Assembly: GCF_901709675.1 (NCBI RefSeq)
Contig: NC_051095.1
Location: 18,340,456 to 18,404,455, forward strand
Length of the DNA stretch: 64,000 nucleotides
From: Syngnathus acus
Taxonomy: Eukaryota > Chordata > Actinopteri > Syngnathiformes > Syngnathidae
Direction: 5' to 3'
This document shows positions 24,162 through 34,869 of this stretch, piece after piece. Position numbers and translations under genes: made by a program. Under the pieces are notes generated by a model that worked only from the letters and a program-made list of their open reading frames with translations, ran no database searches and had not been told where the DNA came from. Every line of letters starts with the position of its first letter. Within the stretch, counting starts at the first letter, position 1.

Positions 24162-24401
24162 GTCCATCCATCCATCCATCCATCCATCCATCCATCCATC
24201 CATCCATCCATCCATCCATCCATCCATCCATCCATCCATCCATCCATCCATCATCCGTCCGTCCGTCCGTCCGCCCGTCCGTCCATCCATCCATCCATCG
24301 ATCCATCCATCCATCCATCCATCCATCCATCCATCCATCCATCCATCCATCCATCCATCCATCCATCCATCCATCCATCCATCCATCCATCCATCCATCC
24401 A
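24162..24401. repeat. (CATC)n microsatellite with CCGT interruption
   Basis: About 240 bp of CATC units, interrupted at about 24253-24290 by CCGT/CCGC variants. Long open frames in several frames on both strands are artefacts of the repeat. Confidence 0.98.
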
Positions 24402-24479
24402 CAAAAAATATTCAGAGCATCTGTCTATTTCACGGCCTACTTGCACTTAGCCTGTGAAGACGTGTTGACATTGTGCTCT

Positions 24480-24660
24480 GTCATTATGCCACCAGCGTTG
24501 GCCAGGGGAGCCTCCCGATGAATTAACCCGCTACTCTCTCAGCCGTGTCTGCCCGCCATGAATTTATCATGAGAAAAATGTCAGCTGAGTGACAGCAGCA
24601 GCAGTTAGTGTGGCAGTGACTTCTTTTTCCAGAACACTTTTGTCTTCATTGGGGGCTCTA
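24480..24660. promoter_or_regulatory. Candidate conserved noncoding block
   Basis: Contains ATGAATTAACCCGC (about 24519) and ATGAATTTATCATGAGAAAA (about 24558), followed by a CAG-rich run. It is GC-richer than its neighbours. Coding is not supported. Confidence 0.25.
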
Positions 24661-25125
24661 GCGTTGGAAAACAAACATAAAGCTATAAATGTACAGCCAC
24701 CCCCCAAAAAAACATTTCATTTGGTACATATGCACAAGATCCAATACGAGAGTTGTATCAATGATTCAGTCTTTACCATAATGCAAGTGTAGGATTATTT
24801 TAGAAAATGTTCCCTCTATTATGGTTCGTAGTAGTGCACGAGGGCTCTCGGAACATACCAAGAGCAGTTCCTTATCAAATAACAACTTCAAAAGTTTTGC
24901 GAGAATGAGACGTGGGCAAAGAAATAAATCATCCCATTTTGTTTGGGAGTTGGTTCAAGGATCCACTGCAGCAACATGTTTTGTTCAGCTTATTCTTCCA
25001 TTTATCTGTGAAGGATGCATGATTTTTAATGGTAAAATTCCAGAAAGATTGTTTGGCCTTAAAGGAGTTATGTGTTCTATTGAATGTCCTTTTTTTTAAA
25101 TTCAGCAGAATGATAATTTTCTGTA

Positions 25126-25167
25126 ACACACACATGCACACATGCACACACACGCACACACACACAC

Positions 25168-25261
<94 letters not shown>

Positions 25262-25277
25262 GCACACACACCCACAC
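25126..25277. repeat. (CA)n microsatellite
   Basis: About 150 bp of nearly pure CA dinucleotides with a few CG and TG interruptions at both ends. Confidence 0.98.
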
Positions 25278-25359
25278 GGGTGTGTTTCGCACTTCTTTTG
25301 AGTGTGCATTAAATGCGCATGACAGCATGAGGAAGTATATTATATATATTTTTTTTGAA

Positions 25360-26256
25360 GGCGCCGTCTTGAGTGGCAGCCTCCCAGCAGTGTTCTCGCT
25401 CTTTTCTCTCCTTTCTCCTTTATTTTCTCTTTCCTTCTTTCTCTTTGTTTTTGTTTGTAATGTGGAGTTGGCCCGCAATGATGTGTGGCCATGGTCGGGG
25501 CTCTCCCAAGATCAGCCGTCCATTCGGCGACGCCGGTGCCTCTAACCGCATTTCGGTGTGTGCAGATTGGCTCGGAACGGCCGGATATTTTTCCTGTGCC
25601 ATGACTGTGTGCATCGGTTGGGATCGGTGAGACTCAACAACAGCCGTCCTGCTCATCCGGCCGGTGCTGACTGGGTCCGGCTCCCACGCCTTGGCCCCAC
25701 AGGGCGACCCCTGTGAGAGGTCCGCTCCCTCATGCTTGTCGGAACCTGGATGTGGCCGATCTTCGTCGTGCCTGCCCCGTGGTGACAATGCACACCATCT
25801 GCATCACACGTTTTCCTGTTTTGTGGTGTTTTGATGATTCACAACTATGGTCCATTGGCTTGCACTGTTGACTGCGAATCGTCCGCTGAACTGAACTGCG
25901 TTTACCCCGATTTGTGTACTCTGTGGAGGCTTTTTGTGTGTTTTGGGGTGTTCTTCTGGGTATTGAGGGGGACTGTGTGGCGGACCTCGGGATAATCTAT
26001 GACATTTACATCATTTACATTATTTAGGTCTCTCACCAGCTGGCCTGCAGTTACTTTTTTCCTTTGTTACATCGTATTGTCTTTGTTGCTTTGCCTTTGT
26101 TGACTTGTAACTTGTCGCACTATTGGTTTTCTTTTGTGGCGCCGTTTCCAGAAGCCAATTGAGTTGCGCTCATGACATCAGTATGTCTTTTGTATACCTG
26201 CTCTGCGGTATGAATGCTACTGGAAACCCAAATTTCCCCCTGGGGATCAATAAAGT
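25360..26256 (+). mobile_element. Likely LINE-type element, UTR-like remains
   Basis: This segment is GC-richer than its flanks and has no long frame. It ends with CCCCCTGGGGATCAATAAAG directly followed by tetranucleotide repeats, a terminus I know from fish non-LTR retrotransposon copies. The beginning is pyrimidine-rich and resembles a 5' UTR. It may be an internally deleted copy in which both UTRs were kept. The clade cannot be assigned. Confidence 0.5.
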
Positions 26257-26269
26257 ATCTGTCTATCTA

Positions 26270-26315
<46 letters not shown>

Positions 26316-26360
26316 GATCGATCGATCGATCGATCGATCGATCGATCGATCGATCGATCG

Positions 26361-26443
<83 letters not shown>

Positions 26444-26522
26444 ATCCATCCATCCATCCATCCATCCATCCATCCATCCATCCATCCATCCATCCATCCA
26501 TCCATCCATCCATCCATCCATC
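26256..26522. repeat. Four-phase tetranucleotide array
   Basis: The array passes in register from CTGT (about 26256-26310) to ATCG (26311-26360), ATCT (26361-26443) and ATCC (26444-26522). It starts as the tail of the LINE-like segment and ends against the Gypsy gag fossil. Confidence 0.97.
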
Positions 26523-26524
26523 GG

Positions 26525-27080
26525 GGGGATAACTGCGTGTCGGAGCCAGCACATTGGTAGCAAAACGCTGAGTAGCAAGGAAGAAACGATCCACCCCTTC
26601 CGCTAGGTCACGAAGTTTTGTGATTATAGTGTTGGCGAGTGCAGTCTGAACATGTGGAGGCATGTGCTGGAGAAACAGTTAAATGAAGAGAAAGTTGGGT
26701 TCCTCATTGCTAAGGAGGTTTAGCATCCATGAACTCAGACAGCTTGCTGTCCCCCAGTTCTTTGATTGCAAAAAGCCATCTTTAGCACGCTCCGACCGCG
26801 ACAGCTCGAAGGTCTTGAAGAGAGGAGCCTTGAACGACGTATACTTCAACTGAGCGGGAGGGGATGTGATGAAACCCACCACTCTTGAGGCAGTGGCGCT
26901 CCCTAGTGCTGCAACAACCTATTCGTAGTGTGTGTCGTGATCAGCAATCCCGTGCAGGACGACCTGAGCCTCAGTCTGAGTGAAGCAGGTCGTCATGGAC
27001 ATATCCCAAAACTCCGGCAACTTGAGAACATTGCTTGTCGCCATGCTTGCTACAGCCGCTGAAACTTCAGTACTGATCAT
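26525..27080 (-). pseudogene. Gypsy-type gag fossil
   Basis: The minus-strand translation matches the organisation of the gag protein of fish Gypsy-like LTR retrotransposons. It has a conserved KLPEFW motif near the start, then a Q-x-E-A-Q-x-x-L-x-G-I segment, a VVAAL motif, a PP-x-x-x-KY segment, an LSRSERA segment and an [16 protein letters not shown]-like segment. The whole match stays in one frame but carries two nonsense codons (TAG at 26919-26921 and TAA at 26679-26681), so it cannot make a full protein. The putative start is at 27044 or slightly upstream. Protease, reverse transcriptase and integrase are absent; the copy stops at the tetranucleotide array. Sequence at 27080-27277 may be its 5' leader. 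The identification rests on remembered family motifs and is fairly firm. Confidence 0.75.
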
Positions 27081-27441
27081 CAGTGTGGTGCCGAAGGATA
27101 GGAGACGTAGGAGGTGTGTCGCAAAAGACTTAACTGAACATCTCGTGAACGAGGAATACGAACAACCACACAGAAGTGCGTCACAACTAACAACACGTTC
27201 CCAACACACCCTTCCACCCTTAGTTCCCTGGGGGAATTCTGTATGCGAACACCACACATGCATCAATACTCTCCATCGAGTATACCTCCGTGAGTCGTCA
27301 CCTTATCGTGGTGGAGGGGTTTGCGTGCCCCTATGATCCTAGGAGCCATGTTGTCTGGGGCTTCATGCCCCTGGTAGGGTCACCCATGGCAAACGGGTCC
27401 TAGGTGAGGGGCCAGACAAAGCACGGCTCAAAAAGCCCCTT

Positions 27442-30400
27442 ATGATGAATAATATATATGGACACAGATTTCCCTCGCCCGGACGCGGGTCACCGGGGCC
27501 CCCCTCTGGAGCCAGGCCTGGAGGCGGGGCTCGAAGGCGAGCGTCTGGTGGCCGGGCCTTCGCCCATGAGGCCCGGCCGGGCACAGCCCGAAAAGGAAAT
27601 GTGGGTCCCCCTTCCCATGGGCTCACCACCTGTGGGAGGGGCCAAAGGGGTCGGGTGCAGTGCAAGCTGGGCGGCGGCCAAAGGCAGGGACCTTGGCGGT
27701 CTGATCCCCGGCTGCAGAAGCTGGCTCTTGGGACATGGAATGTCACCTCTCTGGCTGGGAAGGAGCCCGAGCTGGTGTGCGAGGCAGAAAAGTTCCGACT
27801 AGATATAGTCGGACTTGCCTCCACGCACAGTTTGGGTTCCGGTACAAGCCCTCTCGAGAGGGGCTGGACTCTCTTCCACTCTGGAGTTGCCCACGGTGAG
27901 AGGCGTCGAGCAGGTGTGGGTATACTTATTGCCCCCCGGCTGGGCGCCTGCACATTGGGGTTCACCCCGGTGAACGAGAGGGTAGCCTCCCTCCGCCTTC
28001 GGGTGGGGGGACGGGTCCTGACTGTTGTTTGTGTCTATGCACCAAACGGCAGCTCAGAGTACCCACCCTTCTTGGAGTCCCTGGAGGAAGTGCTGGAGAG
28101 CGCTCCTTCTGGGGACTCCATCGTTCTACTGGGTGACTTCAATGCTCACGTGGGCAATGACAGTGAGACCTGGAAGGGCGTGATTGGGAGGAACGGCCCC
28201 CCCGATCTGAACCCGAGTGGTGTCCTATTATTGGACTTCTGTGCTCGACACGGATTTTCTATAATGAACACCATGTTCAAACATAAGGGTGTCCATGTGT
28301 GCACTTGGCACCAGGACACCCTAGGCCGCAGTTCGATGATCGACTTTGTAGTCGTGTCATCGGATTTGCGGCCGCATGTTTTGGACACTCGGGCGAAGAG
28401 AGGGGCGGAGCTGTCAACTGATCACCACCTGGTGGTGGGTTGGCTCCGATGGTGGGGGAAGATGCCGGTCCGACCTGGCAGACCCAAACGCTCTGTGAGG
28501 GTCTGCTGGGAACGTCTGGCGGAATCCCCTGTCAGGAAGAGCTTCAACTCCCACCTCCAGCAGAGCTTTTCCCACGTCCCGGGGGAGGCGGAGGACATTG
28601 AGTCCGAGTGGACCTTGTTCCGCGCCTCCATTGTTGAGGCGGCCGACCGGAGCTGTGGCCGTAAGGTCATTGGTGCCTGTCGTGGCGGCAATCCCCGAAC
28701 CCACTGGTGGACACCGGCGGTAAGGGATGCCGTCAAGCTGAAGAAGGAGTCCTATCGGGCCGTTTTGGCCTGCGGGACTCCGGAGGTAGCTGACAGGTAC
28801 CGGATGGCCAAGCGGAACGCGGCTTCGGCGGTTGCTGAGGCAAAAACCCGGGCGTGGGAGGAGTTTGGCGAGGCCATGGAGAATGACTTCCGGACGGCTT
28901 CGAGGAAATTCTGGTCCACCATCCGGCGTCTCAGGAGGGGGAAGCCGTGCAACGTCAACACTGTTTACAGTGGCGATGGCGTGCTGCTGACCTCGACTCG
29001 GGACGTCGTGTGTCGGTGGGGAGAATACTTCGAAGACCTCCTCAATTCCACCGACACGCCTTCCATTGTGGAAGCAGGGCCTGGGGACTCTGAGGCGGAC
29101 TCTCCAATCTCTGGGGTCGAAGTCACTGGGGTAGTTAAAAAATTCCTCGGTGGCAAGGCCCCGGGGGTGGATGAGATCCGCCCGGATTTCTTAAGGGCTC
29201 TGGATGTTGTGGGGCTGTCATGGCTGACACGTCTCTACAACATCGCGTGGACATCGGGGACAGTGCCTCTGGATTGGCAGACTGGGGTGGTGGTTCCCCT
29301 CTTTAAGAAGGGGGACCGGAGGGTGTGTTCCAATTACAGGGGAATTACACTCCTCAGCCTCCCTGGTAAGGTCTATTCAGGGGTGCTGGAGAGGAGGGTC
29401 CGTCGGGAGGTCGAACCTCGGATTCAGGAGGAACAGTGTGGCTTTCGTCCTGGCCGTGGAACAGTGGACCAGCTCTTCACCCTCAGCAGGATCCTCGAGG
29501 GTGCATGGGAGTTCGCCCAACCAGTCCACATGTGTTTTGTGGACTTGGAGAAGGCGTTCGACCGTGTCCCTCGGAAGGTTCTGTGGGGGGTGCTTCGGGA
29601 GTACGGGGTACCGAGCCAACTGATAAGGGCGGTTCGGTCCCTGTATCACCGATGCCAGAGTTTGGTCCGCATTTCCGGCAGTAAGTCGGATTCGTTCCCA
29701 GTGAGGGTTGGACTCCGCCAAGGCTGCCCTTTGTCACCGATTCTGTTCATAATTTTTATGGACAGAATTTCTAGGCGCAGCCTAGGCGTTGAGGGTGTAC
29801 GGTTTGGGGACCTCAGCATTGTGTCTCTGCTTTTTGCAGACGACGTGGTGCTGTTGGCTTCTTCAGGCCGTGATCTCCAGCTCTCACTGGAGCGGTTCGC
29901 AGCCGAGTGTGAAGCGGTCGGGATGAGGGTCAGCACCTCCAAATCCGAGTCCATGGTCCTCGATCGGAAAAGGGTGGAATGCCCTCTCCGGATCGGGGAT
30001 GAGATCCTGCCCCAAGTGGAGGAGTTTAAGTATCTTGGGGTCTTGTTCACGAGTGAGGGGAGGATGGAGCGCGAGATCGACAGGCGGATCGGTGCAGCGT
30101 CGGCAGTAATGCGGACTCTGTACCGGTCCATCGTGGTGAAGAGAGAGCTGAGCCAAAAGGCAAAGCTCTCAATTTACCGGTCGATTTACGCTCCTACCCT
30201 CACCTATGGTCACGAGCTATGGGTCGTGACCGAAAGAACGAGATCCCGGATACAAGCGGCCGAAATGAGTTTTCTCCGCAGGATATCCGGGCTCTCCCTT
30301 AGAGATAGGGTGAGAAGTTCGGTCATCCGGGAGAGACTCGGAGTAGAGTCGCTACTCCTCCACATTGCGAGGAGCCAGATGAGGTGGCTCGGGCACCTCA

Positions 30401-30621
30401 TCAGGATGCCTCCTGGACGCCTCCCTGGGGAGGTGTTCCGGGCATGTCTCACTGGTAGGAGACCCCGGGGACGACCCAGGACGCGCTGGAGAGACTATGT
30501 CTCTCAGCTGGCCTGGGAACGCCTTGGGATCCCCCGGGATGAGTTAGATGAAGTGGCTGGGGAGAGGGAAGTCTGGGAGTCCCTCCTGAAGCTGCTGCCC
30601 CCGCGACCCGACCCCGGATAG
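27442..30621 (+). CDS. Rex3-like ORF: APE endonuclease and reverse transcriptase
   Basis: The 1059-residue protein would nick target DNA and prime reverse transcription of its own RNA. Residues 1 to about 90 are rich in Gly, Arg and Pro and look like translated leader. The AP-endonuclease-like domain spans about residues 92-335, with TWNVTSL near 98, GDFN at 231-234, SMIDF ending at 302 and STDHH at 325-329. The reverse transcriptase spans about 560-830, with LEKAFD ending at Asp708 (catalytic Asp701 in FVDLEKAFD), LRQGCPLSP at 758-766 and FADD at 798-801. The C-terminal part (about 830-1059) has the conserved [10 protein letters not shown] segment typical of this family. No frameshift or stop interrupts it. 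The usual endonuclease Glu after DIVGL is not seen; the sequence there is ASTHS. The start codon is uncertain: two adjacent ATGs open the frame, but translation might begin later. Confidence 0.9.
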   Translation: MMNNIYGHRFPSPGRGSPGPPSGARPGGGARRRASGGRAFAHEARPGTARKGNVGPPSHGLTTCGRGQRGRVQCKLGGGQRQGPWRSDPRLQKLALGTWNVTSLAGKEPELVCEAEKFRLDIVGLASTHSLGSGTSPLERGWTLFHSGVAHGERRRAGVGILIAPRLGACTLGFTPVNERVASLRLRVGGRVLTVVCVYAPNGSSEYPPFLESLEEVLESAPSGDSIVLLGDFNAHVGNDSETWKGVIGRNGPPDLNPSGVLLLDFCARHGFSIMNTMFKHKGVHVCTWHQDTLGRSSMIDFVVVSSDLRPHVLDTRAKRGAELSTDHHLVVGWLRWWGKMPVRPGRPKRSVRVCWERLAESPVRKSFNSHLQQSFSHVPGEAEDIESEWTLFRASIVEAADRSCGRKVIGACRGGNPRTHWWTPAVRDAVKLKKESYRAVLACGTPEVADRYRMAKRNAASAVAEAKTRAWEEFGEAMENDFRTASRKFWSTIRRLRRGKPCNVNTVYSGDGVLLTSTRDVVCRWGEYFEDLLNSTDTPSIVEAGPGDSEADSPISGVEVTGVVKKFLGGKAPGVDEIRPDFLRALDVVGLSWLTRLYNIAWTSGTVPLDWQTGVVVPLFKKGDRRVCSNYRGITLLSLPGKVYSGVLERRVRREVEPRIQEEQCGFRPGRGTVDQLFTLSRILEGAWEFAQPVHMCFVDLEKAFDRVPRKVLWGVLREYGVPSQLIRAVRSLYHRCQSLVRISGSKSDSFPVRVGLRQGCPLSPILFIIFMDRISRRSLGVEGVRFGDLSIVSLLFADDVVLLASSGRDLQLSLERFAAECEAVGMRVSTSKSESMVLDRKRVECPLRIGDEILPQVEEFKYLGVLFTSEGRMEREIDRRIGAASAVMRTLYRSIVVKRELSQKAKLSIYRSIYAPTLTYGHELWVVTERTRSRIQAAEMSFLRRISGLSLRDRVRSSVIRERLGVESLLLHIARSQMRWLGHLIRMPPGRLPGEVFRACLTGRRPRGRPRTRWRDYVSQLAWERLGIPRDELDEVAGEREVWESLLKLLPPRPDPG

Positions 30622-30630
30622 GCGGAAGAA

Positions 30631-30670
30631 GATGGATGGATGGATGGATGGATGGATGGATGGATGGATG
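30631..30670 (+). repeat. (ATGG)n 3' tail of the Rex3 element
   Basis: Ten GATG/ATGG units follow the stop codon and the GGCGGAAGAA segment, ending exactly at the 3' target-site duplication. This short tail replaces poly(A) in Rex3 elements. Confidence 0.95.
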
Positions 30671-30679
30671 GAGTATACT

Positions 30680-31590
30680 CAGTTTATATGAATGTGTTAA
30701 CGTGGAAAGCTCCGAGAATATTCATCAGCGTCATCACCATGGGGTGTTATGATCTGTATTTTGAATTATTTTTATATGCAACACAATAGCGTATCTCCTA
30801 GAATTGGGATTAATAATCCACAAAATCCTACACTAAGAAATGCAGCGCTTCAATGGAGAACACTGCTCAATTGACATTTACTACATGTATTCTGACCGCA
30901 ATGGCTGCAAATAGCTTCAACTGGTGCAGCCGGAAGTTGTTTTTTTTTTAATAGTATTGGATGCACTTCTGTCAAAATCCCTTTTTAGTGCCACTTTTTT
31001 TTAACATGGCAATGAGATTTTCCAAGGGTTTAACGCTCCCGAAAAGAGCTTTTCTTTCGGAGGCTCATCCGGCTTATCTTTGCAGACACCAGTGGAACCC
31101 ACCGCCTCCTACCGCCTCCTCTGCAAGGCATCTCCACTCACTTCTCCCACCTGTAAATATTGATCCGGCAGAGACGCAACAAGCAATTGATTATCCCCTT
31201 TGCAATCAGTGGCGCAGCTCAAAGTGAGATTTTCTGCTTTAATTAAGGTCATTATAGTTTACTCAGTAGAGGTGTTGTGGGGAGGGCCGTGTTAGTGGGC
31301 AAAGAAACAGGCGTTAATTCAATAGAAGCACCTGTATTTGTTGCACGTGAATATTACATTCAAACTGTTGGTGTAACCAATGTCACTGACGGGCACTCAT
31401 TTCATGGACAAAGAATGAAAAAGTTTTTATCAAATGATGGACTGGAAGTGTTTTTTTTTTGTCCTTCCGTGTAACCGTCCCTTCCCGGTTCAAGTGCCAA
31501 CTAACCTCTCAATCCGTCACTGACGGCCATTTCATTGACAACTGAGGCAAACAGAAACACGCTTCTGAGTCTCACGTGTGTATTCCCAAA
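30680..31590. other. Noncoding DNA
   Basis: Nothing recognised. Part of this may belong to the sequence interrupted by the Rex3 insertion. Open frames at 30961-31227 and 31277-31474 lack domains. Confidence 0.5.
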
Positions 31591-31594
31591 CACT

Positions 31595-31920
31595 CAGCGG
31601 TGTCAAACTCATTTTTTTCCCGGGCCGCATTTTAGTCATAGCTTCTTTCGGATGGCCATTATGACTGTCAACCCAAATAAATGTATGAGCACCTCATATT
31701 ATATACAGTAAAAGCTACAAAACAAACTGACAAATAACTCGTTTTCAAATCAGACGAGTAAAAACTGGTCAAATATTAAAAAAAAAGACATTAAAAGTGA
31801 AGACAATTTGCAATTCTAGTAATGACACAGGAATTTGATGCACAATTTGTCTTCGCGGGCCACATAAAATGATGTGGCGGGACATATCTGGCCCCTGGGC
31901 CTTGAGTTTGACACCTGTGC
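31595..31920. mobile_element. hAT-type MITE
   Basis: The 5' end CAGCGGTGTCAAACTCA and the 3' end, read in reverse as CACAGGTGTCAAACTCA, form terminal inverted repeats with a shared 13-base core (31599-31611 and 31904-31916). Just inside the ends, GGGCCGCAT and GGCCACAT match a well-known vertebrate hAT non-autonomous family. Flanks CAAACACT and CAAACACA match at 7 of 8 positions, as expected for an aged 8-bp target duplication. There is no coding capacity. Confidence 0.75.
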
Positions 31921-32287
31921 CAAACACACTCTGTTCAAACTGAATGTGAATGTTATGTTCAACAGCTGTGCGCGTGTAATGTGTGTTTGTAGAGCAAGGT
32001 ATGGAAGGAATGTGTGCGGCTGTGCGGGTGTGAACGAGCGGATTGGAACGAACATTGAGAGAATATTGAGTTGAGTGTAAGAAGCAAGAGAGCCAAATAA
32101 ACTACGGCCGCAGTGTGGCCCTGCAAGCAGTAACGGATAAAGTTTTAAGACTGCACATAAAAGTAAATGAATATTAGGCGTTGTAATGAAAGCATTCGTA
32201 TGATGTAACCAATAAGGCGTACAACTCCTGACATTCAAACATAAACATAAAACGAAACTAAACCCAAATAAATGTATTAAAAATTAA

Positions 32288-32320
32288 ATTATTATTGTTA
32301 TTATTATTATTATTATTATT
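32288..32320. repeat. (ATT)n microsatellite
   Basis: Short TTA trinucleotide array. Confidence 0.9.
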
Positions 32321-32329
32321 AAATTATTA

Positions 32330-34435
32330 AAAACCTGCTCCACTCTCATAGCTTGATGATGACTAAAATATGAAACAAGTTTTGATCTGGCGAACATCAC
32401 AGAAAATGAAAAATATAGCTACGGTAAATATATGCACTATTGAAGGTACGTTTTACAGCATATGAACAATGTGACACCAGGTTACTTAGGAAAGCCTGTC
32501 ATTTACAGTAACATAAACAGAACATGATACTTATGCACGAGGCTTGGATTTCATCGAACATTGATGAAATAGGCTTTAAGGAGCCATGTTTTTTAAACAG
32601 ATGTTTGCAGATGTAAGGGCATTGTAAAAATATCCATTGTTGGAATCTGACGAGGACATGGTCAAAGAATCATGTCGTTCTCCCTCGAAACGCGAGAAGT
32701 CCTCTATCAAAGATATGACAGTAACTGGCCTAATAGATGGGCCTCTCTTTAAAGGAAAGGGATGAGTGAGCCGGCTCATCCAATGGCACGCAGACCTCGG
32801 ATTTAAATAACTGTAATTGCCACAGGGAGAACGCGATGCTCAATTATATCCACTCCCCGCTGCTCCTGCTCTCTCTGCTGAAAAAAATACCCCCCTCTTT
32901 TTAAAATTGATAAGTTCTTGATGGTGGAGTTAAACTTCCCACAACGGTTCTCTTTTTTGTTGTGGTTTATCATCAGAAACTCCGCGGTGGAATTTGGGTC
33001 ATGGTAGTGTAAAGACAAAAAAAAAAAAAAAAGATCCAGAGTTGGGAGTGTTGCTTTAAAAATCTATTCCAGTACAGTTAATATTTAACTGTTGAAAATG
33101 TAGTTAGTAATGTACATATCATACTATCTAACTAAAGTAACTTGAGTACTTCATTATTAATCATTTTTTATTACTAATTATTTCTGGATGACTCCAATAC
33201 CAAATATGCTCAATAAGACATAAAACATCACTGCAATACATATATACTTGTTTGGACTTGGCCCTGTGAATATTTATTAATACATGATATTTTTGGAATG
33301 CACGAGGAAGCCTGGGCACCAAGGATAGTGTCTAATCTTCGAGTTGTGAGACTTTGCATTTTGAAGCCCCCCTACCCTATACTCGGAATCATAGTTTAGT
33401 TGCCGTGTACACTACAAACAAAAATAACATTCCTTTTAATTAAAAGAAAAGGCACACTGTCTTGAAAATGCACATAAGCCAGAAAGACCTTCCAGGCCAT
33501 GCAGTTCAAGGCAAGTCTAATCTTTCACAATTTTAGTGAAATAAATTGCGAGTCCGAAAGAAGTCTGAGCACGACACTCTTCCTGTTCAGTTCATTTCCA
33601 CACTGTAAAAAGTGGACAAAATATATCACAACAAACTACCTAAATTTGTTCCCTTTTGCAAGAACCATAGTACGTACCAGTTGTGCGTAAGAGGTGAACT
33701 TGCCATTAGATTTGATCAGATCGTCACCAAATTTCAACCCTGTATACTATGCACAAGGATAACAATTACACTTTTTGTCATTGTTTGTGGGCAAAGCATG
33801 GCGTCAAAGTTTGTTTACTATATAAATAAGCAAATGGCTCCCACCCATTTCCCTTTTCGACAAGTCACGCCAAATGTGAAATGGAACTGTAATAAATGCG
33901 TTGTGTACTTGCCGAAATAAACAATTCAACTAAAAAAAAAAACTCACACCACTTTCAGTTGGAAAGATGTCATTTGGGATGCATGTCTACGAGGAATAGA
34001 CTCACTCGCTAAAAGGACACAATCTACCCGTTTTGACAATTTCCAGGAGCCCTTCAAAGACAAATTTGACTCTACAGATTTAGTCTGACTGTAACTAAAT
34101 TTGAAACACGTATGCTAGACAGATGGCTGACACTAAATTACAAAAACGTGGGTGCAGCGTGGCGGGATAGTTTGATGACTTGCTCAAACTACGACACTCC
34201 GATCATTTTAAACAGAAACAGGCGAGGTCTGGTTTTTAGTCTAGCATCTCATTAAAGTATTGTTTAGAAAACAAATTGCACAAGTGATTCAACAAGTGCA
34301 ATAATTGTTTGCAACGGTAAAAACAGTTCAGTCAATTGCAGGCAACAATGACATACAGTATACTAACCTTTTGTCCTTTCAATTATATTCCTATCACACG
34401 CAAATGCATTCTTATTCTCTAACAAATTGCAGTTT
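32330..34435. other. Noncoding DNA
   Basis: No host exon is recognised. A poly(A) run lies at about 33017-33031. Segments at about 33690-33830 and 34020-34150 show phrases shared with the unrecognised dispersed repeat at 11110-11580. Confidence 0.5.
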
Positions 34436-34865
34436 ATTAGATTAGATTAGATTCAAATTTATTGTCGATGTACAGCATTAACTCTCCTATATAAACCCTG
34501 CATCCCCGTCCCTTCTGTGAGATCGTCCCTTGTTGCTCCCTGCTTGAACACTGGGCTAGTCGCCGTCTGAATCCTGTTGCCAACCTTGCTCGTTCTTCTG
34601 ACCGACCAATCCTGAAAGCCGCCTGCCCTGACCTGTTCTCAACCACGATTCTGCCTCACGTCCTGCCTGTCGGCTTGCCTGAGCCGCGACTTGCTCTGTC
34701 AGGTTTGATTATTCGCCCGTCCCCGACTACGAGATTGCCTTGTCCCTTGTCCCTGTGCGCGATCCCAGCGCTACCAGTGACCAAGTTGCTTCTGTCCTCC
34801 TCTTCCCCAAGTCATAAATAAAAAAATTGTGCTGCACTTGGTTGCCCTGACTCGTCCACTGACAA
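34436..34865 (+). mobile_element. LTR fragment, probably Gypsy type
   Basis: A TATA box (TATATAAACC at about 34488) is followed by about 330 bp of C/T-rich GC-rich DNA without coding content, then ATAAATAAA (about 34815) and GTGCTGCACTTGGTTGCCCT. This order (TATA, C-rich R region, polyadenylation signal, GCACTTGG-type end) is that of many fish Gypsy LTRs. The U3 part upstream of the TATA box seems missing or replaced by a TTAGA repeat. No internal element or partner LTR is seen. Confidence 0.55.
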
Positions 34866-34869
34866 TTAA

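Larger units (their letters stand above)
27286..30670 (+). mobile_element. Full-length Rex3-type LINE (RTE clade)
   Basis: The element starts with the 5' region typical of this family (CTTATCGTGGTGGAGGGGTT at about 27302, then CCTAGGTGAGGGGCCAGACA at about 27399). It continues through a single endonuclease/reverse-transcriptase ORF and ends in an ATGG-type tail, the known Rex3 3' hallmark. It is flanked by the perfect 8-bp repeat GAGTATAC (27278-27285 and 30671-30678), which fits a target-site duplication. Length is 3385 bp. An undamaged ORF, complete ends and an intact duplication suggest a recent insertion. It lies beside the leader of the Gypsy gag fossil and may have landed in it. Confidence 0.88.

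Noticed and set aside
24110-24521. Open frames of His-Pro-Ser-Ile and Trp-Met-Asp-Gly repeats on both strands
   Set aside because: They are products of the CATC microsatellite.
24929-25478. Cys-Val and His-Thr repeat proteins
   Set aside because: They are translations of the CA array; flanks carry no domain.
27363-27965. 200-codon minus-strand frame over the Rex3 start
   Set aside because: It is the antisense shadow of the GC-rich Rex3 ORF.
33040-33190. Possible MITE with GTTAC-type words
   Set aside because: The phrase order recalls a fish DNA-transposon repeat, but no terminal inverted repeat or target duplication could be shown.
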